The notes beneath the pieces are model-generated. The model ran no database searches, was not told the origin of the DNA, and worked only from the letters and a program-made list of their open reading frames with translations. Made by a program: the position numbers and the translations under genes. From Actinomycetota bacterium (GTDB taxonomy: Bacteria > Actinomycetota > Actinomycetes > S36-B12 > UBA5976), in contig WLPX01000001.1 of assembly GCA_009698575.1 (NCBI GenBank), positions 1 to 64,000 on the forward strand: 64,000 bases of DNA. The letters run 5' to 3'. Positions 1-9,248 of this stretch are shown piece after piece; the first letter of the stretch is position 1; the number at the start of each line of letters is the position of its first letter.

Positions 1-1
1 C

Positions 2-1573
2 GGCAAAGTGTGGATTAATGAAAATGAATCATCAGATGCGATTGCAGCATCTGATGGTGTAATCGTTGCTCACGGTGCAGATGCGCTTGCCTTGCAGGCC
101 GATGAAAAAATTGACCTTAACGGTGCCACGTTGTTGCCAGGTTTTGGTGATGGTCATGCGCATCCAGTTTTTGGGGGTACCGAGACATTATTTGCACCAG
201 TACGCGGCCCGGAAAAACTTGAACAACTTTTAGAAGCAATCAAAACTTGGGCTGACGAAAATCCAGATGCGCCTTGGGTTCGCGGCGAAGGTTACGATCC
301 AAGTTTGGCACCGCGCGGTGAATTCGATGCCGCTTGGTTAGATGAAATCGTTCCAGATCGCCCAGTAGTACTTCGTGCCATGGATTACCACACCGCGTGG
401 GTCAACACCAAAGCACTTGAGCTCGCCGGTATCACCCCAGAAACGCCTCAGCCTCTTGATGGCGAAATACTCCTGCGCCCAGACGGCACAGTTCTTGGAA
501 CTTTGCGCGAATGGGGCGCTTGGAACATGGTTTACAAACTTTTACCAAAGTTAGATGAAAAGCAGCGAGACAAAGTTGTGCGAGCAGCATCAGATGCCTT
601 TTCAGCTTGCGGTGTTACATGGGCTCAAGATGCATGGGTTGAAGACGACACTTTAGAAACTTGGCTGCAAGGTGCGCGCACTGGCGCATTAAAGTTTCGC
701 GTCAACTTAGCTTGGCTTGCCGAACCAGAAGGCGTGTGGCGCACCAAGCTCGAGAGCAACATTGCTCGGCGCGATCGAGTAGCCAAAGAAGCCCCGGAAT
801 GGATCACTGGAAATACTGTTAAGTTTTTCGCGGATGGCATTCTTGAAGGCGGAACAGCAGCAGTGCTTGTAGATTACTGTGACTGCCCAAGTAAAGGCAT
901 ACCAAATTGGCGTCGGGAAGAACTAATTGAAGCTGTTGCCGAAGTTGTCAAGAGCGGGTTCCAGGCTCATATTCATGCAATTGGTGACGCGGGAATTAGA
1001 AATGCGCTAGACGCATTCGAGCATGCCCGCAAAGTACATGGGAATCTAATCAACCCCGTTATTGCGCACTCGCAGTTAATTGATCCTGCTGATTTGCCAC
1101 GGTTTAAAGAACTAGATGTCATCGCAAACTTTGAACCGCTATGGGCCCAACTTGCTAACGAACAAGTCGTGCTAACCGTTCCTCGACTTGGTCAAGAGCG
1201 AGCAGATCGCCAATATCCAATGGCAACATTGCTGCGCAGTGGCACCAAAATTTCATTTGGTTCAGATTGGCCTGTTACCTCGCCGGTTCCAATGGAAGGT
1301 ATCGGAGTTGCAATCACGCGCCAAACGGACGAAGAATTCCCGCCAGAGGGTTGGGTGCCAAATGAGCGCTTAACTTTGGATGAGGCCTTGACTGCCTACA
1401 CAATGGGCTCGGCCGTGCAAGCAAACGAATCTCACCTATGGGGCGACTTATCGATCGGTAAGCGTGCCGATATTGCGGTACTGAACTCCGACATTCACGC
1501 GCTTGCTCCAATGCAGGTGCGCCGAGCCAAAGTTGTTGGCACCTGGCTTGGTGGCGTGCGAGTTTTTGGTTAG
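2..1573 (+). CDS. YtcJ-type metal-dependent amidohydrolase (5-prime end outside window)
   Basis: The reading frame is open to the window edge and reads G-K-V-W before an internal GTG at base 8, so the true start lies upstream. The protein has the layout of amidohydrolase family 3 (YtcJ, NfdA, AepA relatives). It shows the metal-binding DGHAHP motif early, FFADG in the middle, then AHIHAIGD, IAHSQ and the late SFGSDWP motif with the acidic metal ligand. These residues fit a one- or two-metal TIM-barrel hydrolase acting on C-N bonds, probably in the cytoplasm because no signal peptide is visible in what remains. Known relatives deformylate N-substituted formamides, but the family is broad and substrate cannot be read from sequence. 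It lies 44 bases upstream of the urease-like genes on the same strand, which suggests a shared role in releasing nitrogen from an amide or ureido compound. Confidence 0.85.
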   Translation, partial: GKVWINENESSDAIAASDGVIVAHGADALALQADEKIDLNGATLLPGFGDGHAHPVFGGTETLFAPVRGPEKLEQLLEAIKTWADENPDAPWVRGEGYDPSLAPRGEFDAAWLDEIVPDRPVVLRAMDYHTAWVNTKALELAGITPETPQPLDGEILLRPDGTVLGTLREWGAWNMVYKLLPKLDEKQRDKVVRAASDAFSACGVTWAQDAWVEDDTLETWLQGARTGALKFRVNLAWLAEPEGVWRTKLESNIARRDRVAKEAPEWITGNTVKFFADGILEGGTAAVLVDYCDCPSKGIPNWRREELIEAVAEVVKSGFQAHIHAIGDAGIRNALDAFEHARKVHGNLINPVIAHSQLIDPADLPRFKELDVIANFEPLWAQLANEQVVLTVPRLGQERADRQYPMATLLRSGTKISFGSDWPVTSPVPMEGIGVAITRQTDEEFPPEGWVPNERLTLDEALTAYTMGSAVQANESHLWGDLSIGKRADIAVLNSDIHALAPMQVRRAKVVGTWLGGVRVFG

Positions 1574-1617
1574 CCAATCGACAGATTTAGAAATTCTGCA
1601 CGAGATAGATTGAGCAT

Positions 1618-2295
1618 GTGGAGTTAACCCCATCTGAACTCGATCGCGTACTTATTTTTAATGTTGCCCAACTTGCCAAGTCACGCCAGGAACGTGGGCT
1701 AAAGCTAAATAAGCCTGAGGCGGTCGCCTTGATCTCACACGCAGTTATTGAAGCCGCTCGCGATGGGAATTCGCATGCCCAGGCCTTGCAAGCAGGGCTA
1801 TCTGCAATTAGTGACTCAGATTTACTTCCAGGCGTTGGATCAATGCTGTCTGGCATTGCAATCGAGGCAGTTTTTGATGATGGCCGACGATTAGTTGTGG
1901 TCGATTTCCTTACTAAAGATTTAGATACTCCCGGAAAAGTAACGCGCTTAGATCAGGTGATACCTATCCCAGCAAAAGATATAACAGAAGTAACCGTTAT
2001 CAACGAATCCAAAATTCAAATTTCAGTCACAACACACATGCACTTCTTTGAAGTTAATCCTCGTCTTAAATTCAACCGCGAGGCTACTTACGGTAAGCAT
2101 TTGTTTATTCCTGCTGGCGAACATGTTGACTTTCCACCTGGCATCCCCGTCGATGTGGAATTAGTTCCAATTTCCGGAGATCGCGTGATGATTGGATTTG
2201 CTGGGTTAGTTGATGGCCCGCTTGATGAGCCAGGTATGAAAGAGCGCGCCATCGAGCGCGCCCGCGAACTTGGTTACTTAGGGACAGCCAAATGA
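1618..2295 (+). CDS. Urease-like gamma/beta fusion subunit (UreAB-like)
   Basis: A 225-residue protein joining two urease subunits. Residues 1-100 align with UreA (start MELTP, then RGLKLN, EAVALIS, ARDG). Residues 110-215 align with UreB (HMHFFEVN, LKFNR, IPAG, DRVMIGFAG, GPL). The GTG start at 1618 is preferred because it gives the MELTP beginning universal in UreA. UreA and UreB are structural subunits that assemble with UreC; the catalytic nickel site is in UreC. The gene overlaps the next one by four bases (ATGA), so coupled translation and a complex are likely. Fused UreAB proteins are known in several bacteria. From memory, Streptomyces carries a second fused urease-like pair without accessory genes, and this one may belong to that group. 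Whether the complex hydrolyses urea is not established. Confidence 0.88.
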   Translation: MELTPSELDRVLIFNVAQLAKSRQERGLKLNKPEAVALISHAVIEAARDGNSHAQALQAGLSAISDSDLLPGVGSMLSGIAIEAVFDDGRRLVVVDFLTKDLDTPGKVTRLDQVIPIPAKDITEVTVINESKIQISVTTHMHFFEVNPRLKFNREATYGKHLFIPAGEHVDFPPGIPVDVELVPISGDRVMIGFAGLVDGPLDEPGMKERAIERARELGYLGTAK

Positions 2296-3983
2296 GTCCA
2301 CTTGAGATTGAGCAGATGCAACAAGATATTGCCGTGCATGGTGCCCGCAAGGGTGACTTCGTTCGGCTAGGTGACACAGCGCTCGTGGTAAGAGTTGAAG
2401 CAGACGATCGCGAATTGGGTAATGAAGTCCAAATTGGGTTCGGGAAAAACCTGCGCGATGGAATTGGAATGCGCTCAGTTTCAAGTAGCGAATCCTGCGA
2501 TGTAGTAGTCACTAATGTCTTGATCATTGATGCCTTACTTGGAATTCGGGTTAGCTCGATTGGAATTCGCGCCGGCAGAATTCATGCAATTGGCCGCGCC
2601 GGAAATCCAGACACTATGGACAACATTGATGTGGTTGTGGGTAGTGGGTCAGTGATAATTCCAGGTGAAGGCTTAATAGCTACCGCTGGTGGCATCGATA
2701 CCCACGTTCACGCCATGACTCCCCGAGTTTGTGACGCAGCTTTAGCTAGTGGCGTGACCACCATAATTGCCCAAGAGTTCGGGCCATTTTGGGGCGTTGG
2801 TGTTAGTTCAAAGTGGGCACTTGAGCAAGCCCACAATATGTATGGTGCTTGGCCACTAAATGTCGGCATTCTTGGTCGGGCTGCTGGTTCGACTACATCC
2901 CCATTGCAAGAGGCTCTCGCGGGTGGTGTGTGTGGCTTCAAGATTCACGAAGACACCGGAGCACATCCCCGAACTATAGATACAACTTTAAATTTTGCTG
3001 ACGAACATGACATCGCAGTTGCACTTCATACTGATGGGCTAAACGAAATGCTAAGTGTTGCCGACACCATTGATGTCATCGCAGGTCGCGCAGTCCATGC
3101 CTTCCATGTAGAAGGTTGCGGCGGCGGTCACTCCCCTGACGTATTAACTATGGCGGGTCGAGAAAACATCTTGGCCTCATCTACAAATCCAACGCTTGCC
3201 TATGGAATTAATGCAGCTGATGAACATGTTGCCATGATTATTTCAGCGCACGGAATGAATCCTGAACTACCAAGTGATGTGCAAATGGCGCGCAATCGAG
3301 TTCGCAATGCCACCATGGCTGCCGAGAATCGATTACATGACATGGGAGTAATCCCGGTTACTTCCTCTGATGCACTTGGCATGGGACGAGTAGATGACAC
3401 TTGGCGTAAGACGTTTGCGATGGCCAGTATGTTTTCTGACCGAGCAATTTTGGATGGATCTGTGGCGGCTTCCGAAGTAATTGTTGAAAACGAAAGAGTT
3501 TTGCGCCACGTCGCAAAAATTACGATTAATCCGGCACTGGTGCACGGCCTCTCTCATGAAGTCGGTGCCATAAAAGTTGGTTTGATGGCAGATATTGTGC
3601 TTTGGCCTTATTCCTCATTTGCCTCCAAACCAAATATGATTATCAAGAATGGGTTGCCCGCCTGGGGAGTTGTTGGTGATCCCGGTGCGACCGTGGCAAA
3701 TGCCCAACCATTGGTAATTGGTCCACAGTTTGGTGCCTTTGGAGTAACTGCTGAAGATTTAGGAGTCCACTTCACAAACAGCGATTCCGAAGTTTCGCTT
3801 TCTCGACGGCGGAGTGTGTCTGTCCGAAATACCCGAACTATCCGAAGCTCAGACATGATCAGACACGGAATTCTTGGCGAAATCGATGTGGACCCTAGTG
3901 GACATGTCGTAACGTTCAATGGTCAGCACATAACTAGCGATCCACAAAACGCCGCGACGCTCACCCGAACCTACCTAATTTAG
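2292..3983 (+). CDS. Urease alpha-subunit-like protein with altered active-site flap
   Basis: At 563 residues it is close to UreC length. The nickel-site residues of Klebsiella urease are all present: the HxH pair (H138, H140), the lysine that is carbamylated (K217 in GFKIHED), H219, D221, H246, H272, flap H320, R336 and D360. From K217 to D360 its numbering coincides with Klebsiella. The differences sit near the substrate. The flap Cys319-His320-His321 reads Ala-His-Gly, the usual GGGTGPA loop is replaced by QEFGPFW, and HEDWG is HEDTG. A nickel- or other metal-containing amidohydrolase is well supported; urea as substrate is doubtful. No ureD, ureE, ureF or ureG homologue is in the window, so metal loading must use genes elsewhere or none. 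It sits between the UreAB-like gene (four-base overlap) and a C45 hydrolase (9 bases). Confidence 0.85.
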   Translation: MSPLEIEQMQQDIAVHGARKGDFVRLGDTALVVRVEADDRELGNEVQIGFGKNLRDGIGMRSVSSSESCDVVVTNVLIIDALLGIRVSSIGIRAGRIHAIGRAGNPDTMDNIDVVVGSGSVIIPGEGLIATAGGIDTHVHAMTPRVCDAALASGVTTIIAQEFGPFWGVGVSSKWALEQAHNMYGAWPLNVGILGRAAGSTTSPLQEALAGGVCGFKIHEDTGAHPRTIDTTLNFADEHDIAVALHTDGLNEMLSVADTIDVIAGRAVHAFHVEGCGGGHSPDVLTMAGRENILASSTNPTLAYGINAADEHVAMIISAHGMNPELPSDVQMARNRVRNATMAAENRLHDMGVIPVTSSDALGMGRVDDTWRKTFAMASMFSDRAILDGSVAASEVIVENERVLRHVAKITINPALVHGLSHEVGAIKVGLMADIVLWPYSSFASKPNMIIKNGLPAWGVVGDPGATVANAQPLVIGPQFGAFGVTAEDLGVHFTNSDSEVSLSRRRSVSVRNTRTIRSSDMIRHGILGEIDVDPSGHVVTFNGQHITSDPQNAATLTRTYLI

Positions 3984-3992
3984 GAATTCATA

Positions 3993-4997
3993 ATGGCGCT
4001 CAACATCGTTACTGCTTCCGGATCCGGATCCCAACGTGGCACTCAAATTGGCGAGCAGCTTGCTGACTTACTTTTAGTCGCATGGAATCGCTGGGTATTT
4101 CATTTCAGCAAAAATGATGTCGATGCCGAAGACTTGGCGCAACGCTTAACAGAAGTCGGCGGCTGGGAAACTGCGGAACGCTTTTGTCCTGACTTAGTTG
4201 CCGAACTTGAAGCAATGGCGCAAGCTGCGAACATGCCTTGGTATCAAGTAGCGGCATTGTCCATGCTTGATGAGTCGTGGGCACTAACAGGCGGCATGGG
4301 CTGCACCGCTGTTGCAATCACGCGTGAAAATTCTCGCGCAGCAGGACAAAACATGGATCTGCCTGATTGGACCAATGGATTACAAACTGTTTTGAATGTT
4401 AAAGATGAATCCGGGTTAGGCGTTATTGCTGCAACTTACCCAGGCTCATTGGCAACAATGGGAATGAATTCCAATGGCGTGATTGTCGTGGTCAATGCGC
4501 TAGATCTGGCAACCAACATGACGGGGATGCCGGTTGATTTTGTGACTCGTGGCGCTTTGCACCAACCTACGGCTGCAGATGCCATTGCATACATTCGAGA
4601 AATTCCACATGCAGTAGGGCAAAATTACACAGTTCTAGATTCCAAAGATTTGTTCATGGTTGAAGCTGCTGCCGATCAAGTACTGGATGTCCCTGTCCAT
4701 GACCAAGTTTCCGTGCATACCAATCACGCCTTTACCCGGGAATACACCGGAAGCGAAGGATCATACGCCCGGTTTGCGGCTATTGCGGAAAACCGTGAGC
4801 AATTTAATGACGCGCAAGATATCAAATCTGCGCTTCTTAATAAGGACACTGGGGTTTGCATTACATTGGGGCGCTGGCGCGAGGACATGTACTCATTTAT
4901 GGGATTAGTTGGAGATGCCAACTCCAAACAGGCTTGGGTTAATGCTGCTCCGGCTTACGATGGCAACTTCGAAGAAGTTGCTTTTCTAGGAAATTAG
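3993..4997 (+). CDS. C45-family N-terminal-nucleophile acyltransferase/hydrolase
   Basis: A 334-residue protein like peptidase family C45, the acyl-CoA:6-aminopenicillanic acid acyltransferase group. The N-terminal part has the SGSQRGTQIG stretch typical of the family. The motif GGMGCT places the probable nucleophile at Cys104, where family members cut themselves between Gly and Cys to expose the catalytic N-terminal cysteine. Downstream NMD, GMNSNGV, TRGAL and NHA motifs match the Ntn fold. There is no signal peptide, so it probably acts in the cytoplasm. Family members cleave or form amide bonds on small acylated amines, and this one sits between the urease-like genes and an amine importer. 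It may deacylate an imported amide; the substrate is inferred only from context. Confidence 0.8.
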   Translation: MALNIVTASGSGSQRGTQIGEQLADLLLVAWNRWVFHFSKNDVDAEDLAQRLTEVGGWETAERFCPDLVAELEAMAQAANMPWYQVAALSMLDESWALTGGMGCTAVAITRENSRAAGQNMDLPDWTNGLQTVLNVKDESGLGVIAATYPGSLATMGMNSNGVIVVVNALDLATNMTGMPVDFVTRGALHQPTAADAIAYIREIPHAVGQNYTVLDSKDLFMVEAAADQVLDVPVHDQVSVHTNHAFTREYTGSEGSYARFAAIAENREQFNDAQDIKSALLNKDTGVCITLGRWREDMYSFMGLVGDANSKQAWVNAAPAYDGNFEEVAFLGN

Positions 4998-5068
4998 GGA
5001 GCAGTTGCTTTCCTAACAAATTAGCCACTACAAATGCCTAGAGCGACCAAACTCCCTAGGCTAAGGAC

Positions 5069-6313
5069 ATGAGCTCAAATATTAATGTCACAGTAGTCGG
5101 CGGCGGAATTATCGGTCTGGCTTGCGCTTGGGAGTTAGCAAAAGATGGCGCATCAGTAATAGTTGTCGAAACTGGCGGATCAACATACGGAACATCACTA
5201 GCGAATGCTGGTTGGATTAGTCCGAGCCATGTAATTCCATTTGCTGCTCCAGGCATGGTGCAAACTGGTTTCAAAAATTTAGTTGGTCGCACTGGTGCAT
5301 TTGCAATTACACCAGGTGCTGGATCGCTGCTCGCACCTTGGACTTTGAAGTTTACTCGGTCATGTACTGACGCTCATGTGGATCACTGTGCCCCAGCACT
5401 AAAAGAACTACTAGATACCAGCATGAAGGTAATTGAAGGTTTAACCGAAACCACAGACTTAACGCGCACTAACTTGCCACAGTGGTATGTCTACACCTCA
5501 GATAATGCTGAAGCCGATGCTGAACACGAAGTTGAATTGGTAAATCGATATGGAGTTAATGCTAAGCAAGTTGATTTACAGTCAAGTCTCGATAGCGAAC
5601 CAATTCTTAAAAACTCCGTTAAAGCAATTGTTGAATTTAGCGATGACTTTGGTTTGGACCCAGGCAAGTTGGTAGAAATCTACCGACGCAACTGTGAAGC
5701 TATAGGCGTTGGATTTCGCGCAGAAAAAGTTACTGGCTTATCCTCAACAAATCGCAACGTGACCGTCGCCACTGCAACGGATTCTTGGATCAGTGACTAT
5801 GTAGTGCTAGCAGCAGGTGTGTGGTCACGTGAATTGGCAAAAACAATTGGTGAAAATTTGCCAATCATGCCTGCAAAAGGACAGTCCGTTACGTTACCTG
5901 AAGTAATTGAAAAGCCAACGCGTACTTTAATGTTGGCAGATCAACGAATCGCAACCAATCCATTGGATTGGGGTTTGCGCATGAGTACTGGATTTGCCTT
6001 AACTTCAAATACTGACATGTCGATAAATTCCAGCGCCAGTGACAAACTAATTGCCACCGCGCGGCAAGTACTGAACCTGCCCGAGCGCATTGAGATTAAA
6101 AATGAGTTAGCTGGACTTCGGCCCGCGAGCCCCGACGGGATGCCCTACATCGGACCGCTACCGAAAGCGCCTCGAGTTATCGCAGCTACGGGCCATGGCA
6201 TGTTGGGCTTGATGATGGGACCTGGCACGGGCAAGTTTGTCGCAGACATGATTGCCGGCCGCCCAGTTTCCCGAGATATTATGAAGTTTTCACCAGCCCG
6301 GCCAAGGCTTTAA
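5069..6313 (+). CDS. FAD-dependent D-amino-acid dehydrogenase-like oxidoreductase
   Basis: A 414-residue flavoprotein of the DAO/DadA family. The N-terminus has the dinucleotide-binding motif VVGGGIIGLACAWEL. The C-terminal FAD-binding segment reads GLRPASPDGMPYIG, then ATGHGMLGLMMGPGTG, as in DadA. Such enzymes oxidatively deaminate D-amino acids or secondary amines to an imine or keto acid plus ammonia, passing electrons to the respiratory chain. There is no signal peptide or membrane segment. An AAGGA ribosome site lies immediately before ATG 5069. It precedes the polyamine-type importer by 130 bases, so it may oxidise an imported amine. Glycine or sarcosine oxidase activity is an alternative. 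Confidence 0.82.
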   Translation: MSSNINVTVVGGGIIGLACAWELAKDGASVIVVETGGSTYGTSLANAGWISPSHVIPFAAPGMVQTGFKNLVGRTGAFAITPGAGSLLAPWTLKFTRSCTDAHVDHCAPALKELLDTSMKVIEGLTETTDLTRTNLPQWYVYTSDNAEADAEHEVELVNRYGVNAKQVDLQSSLDSEPILKNSVKAIVEFSDDFGLDPGKLVEIYRRNCEAIGVGFRAEKVTGLSSTNRNVTVATATDSWISDYVVLAAGVWSRELAKTIGENLPIMPAKGQSVTLPEVIEKPTRTLMLADQRIATNPLDWGLRMSTGFALTSNTDMSINSSASDKLIATARQVLNLPERIEIKNELAGLRPASPDGMPYIGPLPKAPRVIAATGHGMLGLMMGPGTGKFVADMIAGRPVSRDIMKFSPARPRL

Positions 6314-6398
6314 CTTCAGGTTTGCTTCGTTAGCAAACTGTGACTTTAGTCAATTTGCCCGAGTCGAAGTCCGATTCGTTGTAAGTTTCACTTGCAAA

Positions 6399-6417
6399 TG
6401 CTTGCATTATGCAGGCA
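6399..6417. promoter_or_regulatory. Palindromic operator candidate upstream of potA-like gene
   Basis: A 19-base dyad of the form TGC-n-TGCAT-n-ATGCA-n-GCA lies 27 bases before the TTG start of the importer ATPase. All eight base pairs of the dyad match. The spacing and half-site length suit a dimeric repressor of GntR, TetR or MarR type. It lies in the only long gap between the hydrolase/oxidase genes and the transporter, so it probably controls the importer operon. Confidence 0.5.
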
Positions 6418-6443
6418 AATCGGACATTTGAAAGTAGGCAGAG

Positions 6444-7511
6444 TTGAGCGAAAAGTTTCTCGAGATTCGCAATATAACCAAAGTTTTCCAGACTCCCGAA
6501 GGTGGCGAAGTTCGCGCACTAGACGATGTGACTTTAGATATTGCAGCCGGTGAATTTTTTATTCTGCTTGGGCCATCAGGTTGCGGTAAAACAACGCTAT
6601 TGCGAAGCATTGCCGGTCTAGAGTACCCAGACAGCGGCGAAATTGTGTTGCAAGGCCAACGTATTGATGACAAACCACCATACGATCGCCCAGTTAATAC
6701 AGTGTTCCAGTCTTATGCACTATTCCCCCACATGACAGTTGCTGGCAACATCGCATTTGGTCTGGAAATGGAAAACGTTGATAAGGCTCACGTCGCTACT
6801 CGCGTTAGCGAAGCGCTCGCTCAAGTTCGACTCGAAGGTTACGAAAATCGGATGCCATCGCAGCTATCCGGTGGCCAGCAACAGCGCGTTGCATTGGCGC
6901 GCGCACTTGCGAAGAAACCAAAAGTACTTTTGCTAGATGAACCATTATCAGCACTTGACTTGAAACTTCGTCGTGGGATGCAAGTTGAACTAAAGCGTCT
7001 GCAACGCGAAACCGGAATTACTTTCGTATTCGTAACTCACGATCAAGAAGAAGCTATGTCAATGGGTGATCGCATTGCAGTATTTAGCGAAGGCAAGATC
7101 GTTCAACTTGATACTCCGGTAGAAGTTTACCGACGTCCAGTCAATGCATATGTTGCAGACTTCATCGGCGAAACTAATTTGATCAAAGGAACAGTTGCTA
7201 GCGGCGGTATCGCACTTCCTGGCGGAAACATTTTGCCTACCGATCAACTAGCAGCTGATAGCGTCATCCCGGCATCTGGTCCGGTAACTGTTGCTATTCG
7301 CCCCGAGGATCTAGTCCTTGCAACTAACGGAATGATTTCCGGAACTGTAAGAGATGTAATCTTCACTGGCGATTCTGTCCGCGTTTATGTCACCGTCGGT
7401 GATGTCGAGATTATTGCATCACTTGCTTCTTATGGAACTGAAATTCCAGCTCAAGGTAGCCAAGTTACGCTCAATCCAGAAAATCGAGCCGCTCGCACGG
7501 TGGCTTCATGA
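6444..7511 (+). CDS. potA: Spermidine/putrescine-type ABC importer ATPase (PotA-like)
   Basis: A 355-residue ABC ATPase. Walker A is GPSGCGKTT near residue 43, the Q-loop is FQSYALFPH, the signature is LSGGQQQR, Walker B is [11 protein letters not shown] and the switch histidine is in [12 protein letters not shown]-terminal TOBE domain follows from about residue 280, as expected for PotA-class ATPases. It powers the importer made of the two permeases and the lipoprotein encoded next. The start is a TTG with a weak ribosome site; the residues that follow fit the family N-terminus. The stop overlaps the next gene by four bases. Polyamine is the default substrate of this subfamily, but related importers carry other cationic or amide compounds. 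Confidence 0.9.
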   Translation: MSEKFLEIRNITKVFQTPEGGEVRALDDVTLDIAAGEFFILLGPSGCGKTTLLRSIAGLEYPDSGEIVLQGQRIDDKPPYDRPVNTVFQSYALFPHMTVAGNIAFGLEMENVDKAHVATRVSEALAQVRLEGYENRMPSQLSGGQQQRVALARALAKKPKVLLLDEPLSALDLKLRRGMQVELKRLQRETGITFVFVTHDQEEAMSMGDRIAVFSEGKIVQLDTPVEVYRRPVNAYVADFIGETNLIKGTVASGGIALPGGNILPTDQLAADSVIPASGPVTVAIRPEDLVLATNGMISGTVRDVIFTGDSVRVYVTVGDVEIIASLASYGTEIPAQGSQVTLNPENRAARTVAS

Positions 7512-8431
7512 CCGCAGTAACTACGCCAACTAAGAAGCCGGTGACGCGTGCCCGCCCCGGGCAGTCCTCCCCGAAGCTTGCTTACTTGCCAATAATTTTC
7601 TTGGCCTTTGCTATTGGCATTCCGCTGCTCATCATCGTGGTCTATTCCTTCTTGGAAAAACCTTCGCAAGGTACTGGCGTCAAGTGGGTTTTTACCACGG
7701 AAAACTACCGAGCATTATTCATCCAGGAAAAGCTAGATGGCACTACAGCTTTTGATACTCGTTACATCAAAGTTTTGTGGACTTCGTTTTATTATTCATT
7801 GATAACTACCGTGGTTACCTTGGTGTTTTCAGTACCTGTGGCAATGTGGATTGCAACTCGCGAAGCTCGAAAGCGAACCCTGTTAGTTGCCCTAGTAACT
7901 CTGCCTTTTTGGATTAGCATTTTGATTAGAACTTACGGAATGCGCCAAATCATTGCTGACGAAGGCCCAATTGGAAAGTTCCTTGGATTGTTTGACATTT
8001 CCTGGAGCATTCTCTATTCACCACCGGCGACCATACTTGGCTTAATTTACGTATTTTTGCCGTTCATGATTTTGCCAATTTATGCATCGGCTGAACGTTT
8101 TGATTTTCGGTTGGCTGAGGCTGCCTATGATCTTGGTGCCAAACGAATGACGGTAGTTCGCAGAATCATTTTGCCTTCGATTCGCCCCGGTGTAATTTCC
8201 GGTGTGGCATTAGTTTTCATTCCAGCCCTAGGATCCTTCCTGCAATCCGACATGCTGGGCGGCGGTAAAACAAACATGGTGGCAAATGTGATTGCTAACA
8301 ACTTCGGGCAAGCTCGTAACTGGCCTTTCGGTAGCGCACTCGCCGTGTTACTTATTATTTTGACGCTGTTGTTTGTCTTGATCATCCAAGGCATTGCTCA
8401 GCGCCGTGGCGACAAGGTGGAATTGGTATGA
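7508..8431 (+). CDS. potB: ABC importer permease, PotB-like
   Basis: A 307-residue inner-membrane permease with about six hydrophobic segments. The first is near residue 25, after a basic N-terminal tail. The cytoplasmic EAA coupling loop reads [20 protein letters not shown], which contacts the ATPase. The family is the BPD/MalF-type permease group, PotB/PotH branch. Four-base ATGA overlaps link it to the ATPase gene before and the second permease after, so the products are made together. It forms the heterodimeric channel with the next gene product. Confidence 0.9.
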   Translation: MTAVTTPTKKPVTRARPGQSSPKLAYLPIIFLAFAIGIPLLIIVVYSFLEKPSQGTGVKWVFTTENYRALFIQEKLDGTTAFDTRYIKVLWTSFYYSLITTVVTLVFSVPVAMWIATREARKRTLLVALVTLPFWISILIRTYGMRQIIADEGPIGKFLGLFDISWSILYSPPATILGLIYVFLPFMILPIYASAERFDFRLAEAAYDLGAKRMTVVRRIILPSIRPGVISGVALVFIPALGSFLQSDMLGGGKTNMVANVIANNFGQARNWPFGSALAVLLIILTLLFVLIIQGIAQRRGDKVELV

Positions 8432-9246
8432 GTTCTACTAAAACGCCTTCGACAAAACGTGGCAAGTTAGTAAACCTGCGAAACTTCCCAGGATTTACAT
8501 CAACTTCGTGGTTTGTGATGTTCTTTCTCTACATTCCATTGGTTTACGTAGTTATCTACTCTTTTAATTCGAGTCGCATCGGCTCGATTTGGAAGAGTTT
8601 CTCGGTTAAGTGGTATGGCAAAGTTATTGAAAATACTGATATTCAGCGAGCGCTCAAGAATTCCCTGCAAGTTGGTTTCGCAGCAACTATTTTGTCCACT
8701 GTGCTTGCGGTTATGGCAGCACTTGGATTGCTTCGGATGCAGCGGGCTGGCAAAGCTGTTGCTATGGCCCTCATTGGTGCGCCGCTAATCATTGCCGAAA
8801 TCGTTTTGGCAGTCGGAACGCTTGGATTATTTATTGCAGTTGGCGTGCCGCTTGGAAAAGTTGGACTTATCGTCGCTCATACGGCATTTTGTATTCCATT
8901 TGCGCTGCTCCCCATCAGGGCCAGGTTAAGTCAATTGGATATGGCGCCATTTGAAGCAGCTTCTGATTTAGGTGCTAACGAGCGCCAAATTTTGCGCCGC
9001 ATCACGCTACCGCTACTTTCCCCGGCAATTATTGCGGGGGCGCTGCTAGCCTTTGCAATTTCAATAGACGACTTTATTACCTCGTTCTTTGTAGCAGGCC
9101 CAGGATCCACCACGCTCCCGGTCTACATTTTTGGCATGATTCGCTCAACAGTTACACCGGAAGTCAACGCGATTTCAACGTTGTTGCTGTTATTTTCGGG
9201 TGGCGTGCTATTAGGATCATATTTGATCCAACGAAAAAGGAGATAA
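8428..9246 (+). CDS. potC: ABC importer permease, PotC-like
   Basis: A 272-residue permease, PotC/PotI branch, with about six membrane segments. The EAA loop reads EAASDLGANERQILRRITLP, followed by the family's SIDDFITSFF segment. It pairs with the PotB-like protein to form the translocation path. The gene begins in a four-base overlap with the previous permease and ends two bases before the lipoprotein gene, so the four importer genes form one transcription unit. Confidence 0.9.
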   Translation: MSSTKTPSTKRGKLVNLRNFPGFTSTSWFVMFFLYIPLVYVVIYSFNSSRIGSIWKSFSVKWYGKVIENTDIQRALKNSLQVGFAATILSTVLAVMAALGLLRMQRAGKAVAMALIGAPLIIAEIVLAVGTLGLFIAVGVPLGKVGLIVAHTAFCIPFALLPIRARLSQLDMAPFEAASDLGANERQILRRITLPLLSPAIIAGALLAFAISIDDFITSFFVAGPGSTTLPVYIFGMIRSTVTPEVNAISTLLLLFSGGVLLGSYLIQRKRR

Positions 9247-9248
9247 GA

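Noticed and set aside
2292-3983. Calling the gene plain ureC (urease)
   Set aside because: Flap and substrate-loop changes and the missing accessory genes make urea hydrolysis doubtful, so only urease-like is claimed.
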